From: Caprella mutica
Taxonomy: Eukaryota; Arthropoda; Malacostraca; Amphipoda; Caprellidae
Direction: 5' to 3'
DNA: 64,000 nucleotides
Assembly: GCA_947561585.1 (NCBI GenBank)
Contig: CANNZV010002530.1
Location: 62,001-126,000 of the forward strand
Program-made: the position numbers and the translations under genes
Notes under the pieces: generated by a model
Databases searched by the model: none
Seen by the model: only the letters and a program-made list of their open reading frames with translations
Told to the model about the DNA's origin: nothing
Part shown: one piece after another, positions 59,001 through 64,000 of the stretch
Position numbering within the stretch: the stretch's first letter is position 1
How the letters are laid out: every line of letters begins with the position of its first letter

Positions 59001-61687
59001 CTGAATATTTCTTATCTAACACTTTATAATAGACTAAAAGATAGTATTAAGAATTAAATACAAATTAAGCAAAAAGCATTATTGTAATATCAATAATAAA
59101 TTTTAAAGTATGCAAAGAATACCATTACAAAATATGAAATTCACTTATCGTTCACTTTATAGTTTATAATAGACAATACCTGAGAACACATCAGTAAATA
59201 TTAAACATCTAATATAAGATATATGTCCTAATTTCTATGTTTTTGGTCACTACGTATATTGAGAGTGACCATATAAGATAGTTATCCATGAATAGAAACA
59301 CTCTCTCTCACTCTACTCTTATTTATTCAATGTTGCCTTCCCCTCAGAGATATTTACTACATATAAAACAAATTTAATCTATAGCTAGTGATTACAAATT
59401 ACTATAGAATTTATTCGGCAGGAGAAATCAATTTTTATTTATCCAATGTATAATGATGTCATTTTTACTCACTTTAAATCTCTTCTCCCAAGCTCTTTTC
59501 CTACTTGTAAATTTTTCTTTTCTAGGTTGAACAAGGAGGATTTAGCTACATAGGACCAGATTTGGGGTCGAAGGTGATATGTACCAAACGCGGCATACGG
59601 CGATTCCATTTCTCAAGGAAGAGTTTCTATCCACAGTTGTACGGCATGGCTTTGCCTAAAGGATCTACATATCTAAATATATTTAACCCGATGTGAGTGT
59701 ATTAATTTATAACTGCTTTCATATTTTATCTTTTCTGAAAATTTTAGTTGATTCTGTATTATATATAGCTTAACATCGCCGATTATATCATGATTGAATG
59801 ATTGTGAATGACTGAATTATGCTATAAATTCCATGAATTAGTCACAAATGAAATCGGGACAATTTTAAAATTCACATATACGAACGATATACATACAATT
59901 ACACTGAAATTGAATCATAACCTATCACCATTGAACAATTAATAGATGCTTTTGATAGATATTTAAGATATGTTGATTAGACATGGAGTGGCAGTTCATG
60001 AAGACACATCAAATATTCAAATAAATAGATATGTAACTAATTTCTGAACAATTCATATAGGAAACGTACTGTTGGTCTAATTATTAATATCTTCCAACTC
60101 TCACCACTTTATCATTTTAATTATAACGTGCTTTTGTTTTCACCTGCTAATGTACATATAATCAGAGTTATCAAAAAGTTCCAAATTTTCAATTACATAT
60201 GAGAACGGAAAAATGTCTTCTAACTCGAAACTTACACTAATAGAATACGAAGAATGACAGAAGCAGGTTTGATTAAGCGGTGGATAGACATAGAGCTGAA
60301 CAGAGCCAGAAGAACTACAGTAGAAGTCATGAACAAACAGAAAAATCTTCAAATCTTCTCTTTGCAACATCTACAGGTTTGTATCATCTAGAGCAGAAAT
60401 AGGAACATAATTATGGGGACCGTACTTGGAAAAATCTCATAATTTTATCCTATTTTTTTTATATCGTAAATAGCTACCTATTACCCTTCTAGTTGTTTGT
60501 GTGAAATATCAGAGCTCTGGTGTCACTATAACTCACTGAAGGGGGGGGGGGGGGGTAAGGGAGGGGCGAGGCGAAGGTTGGGGCGGTGCTATGCGCTCTA
60601 TATACTCCCTAGAAACTACCTATAAGCCACAGATAATTTGTAATAAGTAATTATCTCTCCCTATCTGGTATAGTCCGTGTTACTCAGACCAAACACAAAA
60701 GCTACAAAAGCTATTGGCTACAGTAAGTTTCAGTTAACCTCCATATCTTATACGGGAAGGATGTTACATGTCAGCGTAGCTACCAAACACAGCAACTTCG
60801 AATACTATTTTCTGAAACTTCTGAAAAATGACAAATTTTGGTATTCAAAAGCCTAAGGCTTTTACAATTTTGAAGCTACGGCATTGTTTTTTTTTTTCAT
60901 TCGATTTTAAAGGAAGTTCTCGTCTACAACGCTGAATCGCGGTGTTTTTGATTTTCGAAATATTGAATTTTAATTTTTTCTTTCACGAAAAAATCAATAT
61001 TCGAAAACCGAAAAAACTGCGATTGTGTGTTGTAGAGAATTCCGTTGAGAATCGAATGCAAAAAAAACCAATGTCATAGCTTCAAAATTGTAGAAGCCTT
61101 AAACTTTTTTGGAAACGGTTCGAAATCGGAATTACTCGTTTTCTATGGGTCTACTCGAAAAAATGCCATGAACAAAAACGGTAGAGAATTCAATTTTATT
61201 TTAGGGTACTAAGTTTCAGAAACGTAGCTTCATGAATAAAAATATTTTCAAAAATCAGATCCGGTCCCTTGTCATAAGTTATTGAGCTATATAGTCTGTT
61301 TTACAAATAAAATATAAAAGTGTTCTTAAATAATTAAGGAACGATACCTAAGGCCACCAATAAAATAAATTCAATTATGAACCAATGTGACTTAAAAAAT
61401 TAGGACCGATTGTTTTACTTTAACACCCACTTTCCGAATACTGTTAGCCTTTTTAATTAAGGGCCTGGGTTCTGTGACATTACTTTACCTGAAGTTGTCC
61501 AAATACATATACTGTGCATTCAGCAATATGGTATTTCCCGTACCTACAATTTTCCCTTTTTCTGTTACAGGCTGCCTTCTACATGTACCTAATAGGAATC
61601 TTAGTTGCCTTTGCAGTTCTCTTTGCTGAATTGTGCATAAAGAAGAGAAAAATGAAGAGAAGTAATCGCAACAGCAGCCATTATTGA
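50014..61687 (+). CDS. Divergent ionotropic receptor (IR family), 5' end missing
   Basis: IRs are iGluR-related ligand-gated channels used in insect chemo-, thermo- and hygrosensation. Fifteen exons join in phase: 50014-50123, 50752-50906, 51865-51978, 54547-54623, 55423-55489, 55720-55898, 55974-56101, 56181-56302, 57750-57930, 58136-58213, 58335-58480, 58593-58688, 59526-59692, 60244-60376, 61571-61687. They give 622 aa plus stop. An N-terminal domain precedes lobe S1 (LIVAANDDWPFF, GTYGIDLTVV, ITITPIRTTVLDFTIPHM, which keeps the ligand-binding Arg position). Then come M1 (VWLCYVTALILVSAVTFLL), a pore region (TMMAFWLLYCLNI), M3 (YYSGFLTAILTVP), lobe S2 (GNTVLEKL to KRWIDIEL) and M4 (YLIGILVAFAVLFAEL). 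The basic C-terminus is KKRKMKRSNRN. The first exon lacks an ATG, so a signal-peptide exon lies upstream. The subfamily is not assignable by eye. Confidence 0.9.
51060..51600. repeat. Degenerate AT-rich periodic array in receptor intron
   Basis: Short units such as TTTTTTGTATCTCGTA and AAATTCCAGATTTT recur roughly every 15-25 bases with much divergence. This explains the low-complexity open frames here. Confidence 0.7.
52503..52705. mobile_element. MITE with CAGGGTGGCCCACAAA ends
   Basis: Left end CAGGGTGGCCCACAAAGAAG and right end CTTTTTTGTGGGTCACCCTG are inverted. The right flank is TA and the left is TG, so the TA duplication may have mutated. Such ends are common in mariner-like MITEs. 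Another isolated CACCCTGTA end is at about 52868. Located in a receptor intron. Confidence 0.75.
53596..54146. mobile_element. Element with inverted arrays of GTCGGACTAATGGGGC units
   Basis: The left side (53596-53680) has about five units of CATTAGTCCGACGCCCC. The right side (54004-54146) has about nine in the complementary orientation (GGGGCGTCGGACTAATG). The AT-rich centre includes 33 bases at 53881-53913 nearly identical to 23476-23508. No coding capacity. In a receptor intron. Confidence 0.85.
54300..54391. repeat. 23-bp tandem repeat, four copies
   Basis: The unit is ATAGTGATGCTATCAATGAA+ATA, with a palindromic ATAGTGATGCTAT. Copies are identical. Confidence 0.95.
54866..54945. repeat. 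Dispersed repeat related to 45640-45715
   Basis: Contains GGTGGCTGCACTCACGAATG. The open frames that follow to about 55251 show no recognised domain; they may be a decayed element in the receptor intron. Confidence 0.45.
56870..56940. repeat. Array of ACAATTGGGCCC units
   Basis: Five short units of the form GACAATTGGGCCC/GAAAATTGGGCCCC in tandem. A related array occurs at 62989-63062. This looks like one arm of an arrayed-end element, as at 40529 and 53596. Confidence 0.7.
57011..57045. mobile_element. Single terminus of the TAGGGTTG MITE family
   Basis: TAGGTTTGTGACAATATGCG matches the end of the MITE at 7880-8055. No partner end is visible, so it is a fragment. Confidence 0.5.
60415..61268. 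mobile_element. Non-autonomous element F, copy 2, in the last receptor intron
   Basis: GGGGACCGTACTTGG and CCGGTCCC form the ends. Interior blocks (CAAAAGCCTAAGGCTTTT, CATTCGATT, CGTTTTCTATGGGTC, a C/G-rich tract at 60541-60595) follow the same order as copy 1 at 18020-18868. TTAA flanks are no longer exact. It contains a run of at least 14 G at about 60541. Confidence 0.7.
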
Positions 61688-62002
61688 ATTATAAACATCT
61701 GAATAATGAAATCGGATTTAGTTCTGAGGGAGAAATCTGGGCAAACTTTGTACTCTGAATTCAGTAGATTTAAAACGTAAACTAACATATTTTGAATAAG
61801 TATTGAGGTATTCATTAGTAATATATATTGTATCTTTATCTATATTTTATACTTTTTTTCCTGGCAACATTATATTCATATGATCAAGTTAACCTGCATT
61901 TTCTTCCAAACATCCAGTCTTATCAAACTTGAAAGTTGCGTGTGTTTTCATTTTTACTTATCTTTCATTTTTCCTAATTTAAGATACTTTTCTGTATGCT
62001 TC

Positions 62003-62008
62003 AATAAA
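62003..62008 (+). terminator. Candidate poly(A) signal of the receptor gene
   Basis: AATAAA about 315 bases after the stop codon at 61685-61687. Confidence 0.5.
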
Positions 62009-62280
62009 TGATTTTTCACTGAAAATAAAATATGCAATGGTTAGTAATTAATTACTTAAATATCAATAACATAACTTAAGTAACGAGAGAGAATTTGGGA
62101 ATGACGAGACCGAGTGTTCTGGTGATGGTAGGTACTTGGAGTGTCCTCTACTTTACCACGTTGAGGATAATAGTTCACTTCATATGTATTTCAGTCTGTT
62201 ACTGAATATTATTAACACTAATTTGTGTAGTACGAACTATAAGATTCGAAGACTGATATGCGAAGAGTATTACCATGCAA

Positions 62281-62460
62281 ATCATGAATAATGTCAATAT
62301 ATACATTATTTAGGTAGTTTTAGTTATCTACATATATACAGTCAGTTAAATATTGAAGCTTCATTTAAGATTTAATGAAACAATACGATCTCTAACAAGG
62401 TATAGGATGACAAAAAATGTTACGAATACAGCATGTGATAGTGCACTATTAATTAAGTTG
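62281..62460. repeat. Dispersed repeat, pair with 46760-46990
   Basis: Contains ATGTTACGAATACAGCA and GATAGTGCACTATTAATT in the same order as the partner copy. It runs directly into the 37-bp minisatellite. Confidence 0.75.
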
Positions 62461-62483
62461 GTACTAAGTTAAAGTATATGGAA

Positions 62484-62770
62484 AGAAAGGTAAAGAAGGA
62501 CATAGTATAGAAGGACAACTGACAAGGTAAAGAAGGACATAGTATAGAAGGACAACTGACAAGCCAAAGAAGGACATAGTATAGAAGGACAACTGACAAG
62601 GTAAAGAAGGACATAGTATAGAAGGACAACTGACAAGGTAAAGAAGGACATAGTATAGAGGGACAACTGACAAGGTAGAGAAGGACATAGTGTAGAAGGA
62701 CAACTGACAAGGTAAAGAAGGACATATTATAGAAGGACAACTGACAAGGTAAAGAAGGACATAGTTTAGA
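62484..62770. repeat. 37-bp minisatellite
   Basis: About 7.5 copies of a unit containing AAGAAGGACATAGTATAGAA and GGACAACTGACAAGGTA, period 37. Since 37 is not a multiple of three, all three minus frames stay open by chance; no protein is implied. Confidence 0.95.
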
Positions 62771-62988
62771 AGGAAAAATTATAGAAAGACAAAGGGTAAA
62801 AGAACAAAGTATGGAACAGAAAATATAGAATGACATAGTTTATTAACTGAGAGTATAAAAAAATTGATCGAATAGAGAATTGTTCGAATGGATAATAATT
62901 TTTGATCGTATGGGGAAACATCTCTTAAAATAAAAATACATTGCATTTGTTATGCCCTTGAGGTATACATTATGTTCATGGACTGACA

Positions 62989-63062
62989 GTTGGGCCCCTA
63001 GGCAATGGGGTCCCCACAATTGGTCTCGCTGGCAAATGAGCCCAGGACAATTAAGCCCAGAA
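62989..63062. repeat. Array of CAATTGGGCCC-like units
   Basis: GACAGTTGGGCCCC, GGCAATGGGGTCCCC, ACAATTGGTCTC, GGCAAATGAGCCC and GACAATTAAGCCC follow in tandem; diverged relatives of the array at 56870-56940. Confidence 0.6.
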
Positions 63063-63069
63063 CTGTGAC

Positions 63070-64000
63070 AGCAGACACAATATAGAAGCATTACTTTGTT
63101 ATTACAGTAGCAATGGTCTCAATTAAATTGATACCATAGACTCTGATAAAAACGGACTTGGCTACAACCCAGAGAATTGACTCATCAAAATTAATGAAAG
63201 TTATACAAAAAATTCTTTTAGCTGAAAAAGGGTGTTTTGTTAGTGGGCTTTCGTGTCCCAAATCTTCATGGAGCTACGAGCAGTAGAACCCCTTCAAGAG
63301 AGTTCGAATTGGGGGGTGGGTGGTGGTGAAATCATGATTTTTTTGGTTGGAGAAGGAATATTAGGCAGTGTACTTTTATTTTCCAATTTTTATGGGATAG
63401 AGGCACTAAAAACCAGCAATGGAGGGACAAAAGGGGAAGGAGTATATCTATGCCTTTGGCTATTATTATACGTTTTGGCTAAAAATGTATGATTTTAGCT
63501 CTCCTGTAAAATGTGAATTTTCCACCTAAAAATGAATAAAAGTCAATATTGAGTTTTCATGCTACACAAAAAACCAAAGTAGTTTTAGAATCTTTGTTAG
63601 AATTATAACAAATTACGAGAATAAATTTTTTTGATCTCCAGTTTTATGCCACTGTTCAAAATAGATTTTTTTAAATTTCAGTTAGGGATATAAAATACCT
63701 CTCCAAAAGAAAATGAGAAGGAAAATAGAAAAAATTGTTTCCTCAACTTTGTTAGAAATGTATCAAGGATTCTAAAACTTTTCATATTTTTTTTCTAGCA
63801 TTTAACCTAATTGACTTACATGCCTTTATATTTTACGAATTGTTTATTATCAAAATTAAAAAATATCCATTTTCTCAAAAACCCGAGCCAAAATTAATAA
63901 TTTATCTTCCAATTTTACATATTCTGTACAAATTTCAGAACAATTGGCTCAAAAATATAAAAGTATTCTGAAGACTGAGTATTATATTTTGCCATTAATA
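63070..64000. other. AT-rich flank, nothing identified
   Basis: No supported gene, repeat or structured element up to the window end. Confidence 0.4.

Noticed and set aside
60541..60556. Run of at least 14 G as a possible functional G-quadruplex
   Set aside because: It sits in element F copy 2 beside other low-complexity G tracts and may be an assembly-sensitive homopolymer; no support for function.
62453..62836. Minus-strand open frames with repeated LSFYTMSFFTLS-type hydrophobic peptides
   Set aside because: Period-37 minisatellite read in all three frames; no start context or domain.

Overview
The window is eukaryotic, AT-rich and intron-rich, with GT-AG introns and insect-type gene content: an ARHGAP20-like RhoGAP, the mitochondrial protease ATP23 and a divergent ionotropic (chemosensory-type) receptor. 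It also carries very dense DNA-transposon, MITE and minisatellite sequence. This fits a repeat-rich insect nuclear genome, possibly hemimetabolous. The species cannot be named from the sequence alone. All calls are by eye; no database was searched.

Layout. (1) 2.0-12.1 kb, + strand: a three-exon RhoGAP gene coding 1,611 aa, with phases that join exactly. Its 5.1-kb first intron holds a 22-bp satellite and a hAT-type MITE. (2) 13.9-17.3 kb, - strand: a complete six-exon ATP23 gene (254 aa), convergent with RhoGAP; a 280-N assembly gap lies in its first intron. (3) 18-42 kb: a transposon graveyard and nursery. At 19.9-24.0 kb, MITE families with 8-bp target duplications are inserted into one another up to four deep. 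A 1.45-kb block holding those junctions is repeated three times in tandem. At 27.1-42.0 kb a TA-flanked element carries a 22-bp minisatellite. A 5.9-kb hAT-type element (8-bp duplication, decayed multi-exon transposase) is inserted in that minisatellite. Next to it sits a 7.0-kb pogo-type element whose 1,091-aa transposase is intact and ends in a PHD finger. (4) 43.3-44.5 kb: an internally deleted hAT element that keeps only the dimerisation end of its transposase. (5) 50.0-61.7 kb, + strand: fifteen exons of an ionotropic receptor, lacking its 5' end, with several MITEs in its introns. (6) 61.7-64 kb: its 3' flank and a 37-bp minisatellite.

The three host genes are unrelated housekeeping, signalling and sensory genes; no shared pathway is apparent. 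The main interest lies in the mobile DNA. Target-site duplications allow a relative chronology of insertions. Two large elements have unusual proteins. Several elements with unrelated sequences share one architecture, inverted arrays of short GC-rich units at both ends. Long perfect hairpins lie inside both large transposons.
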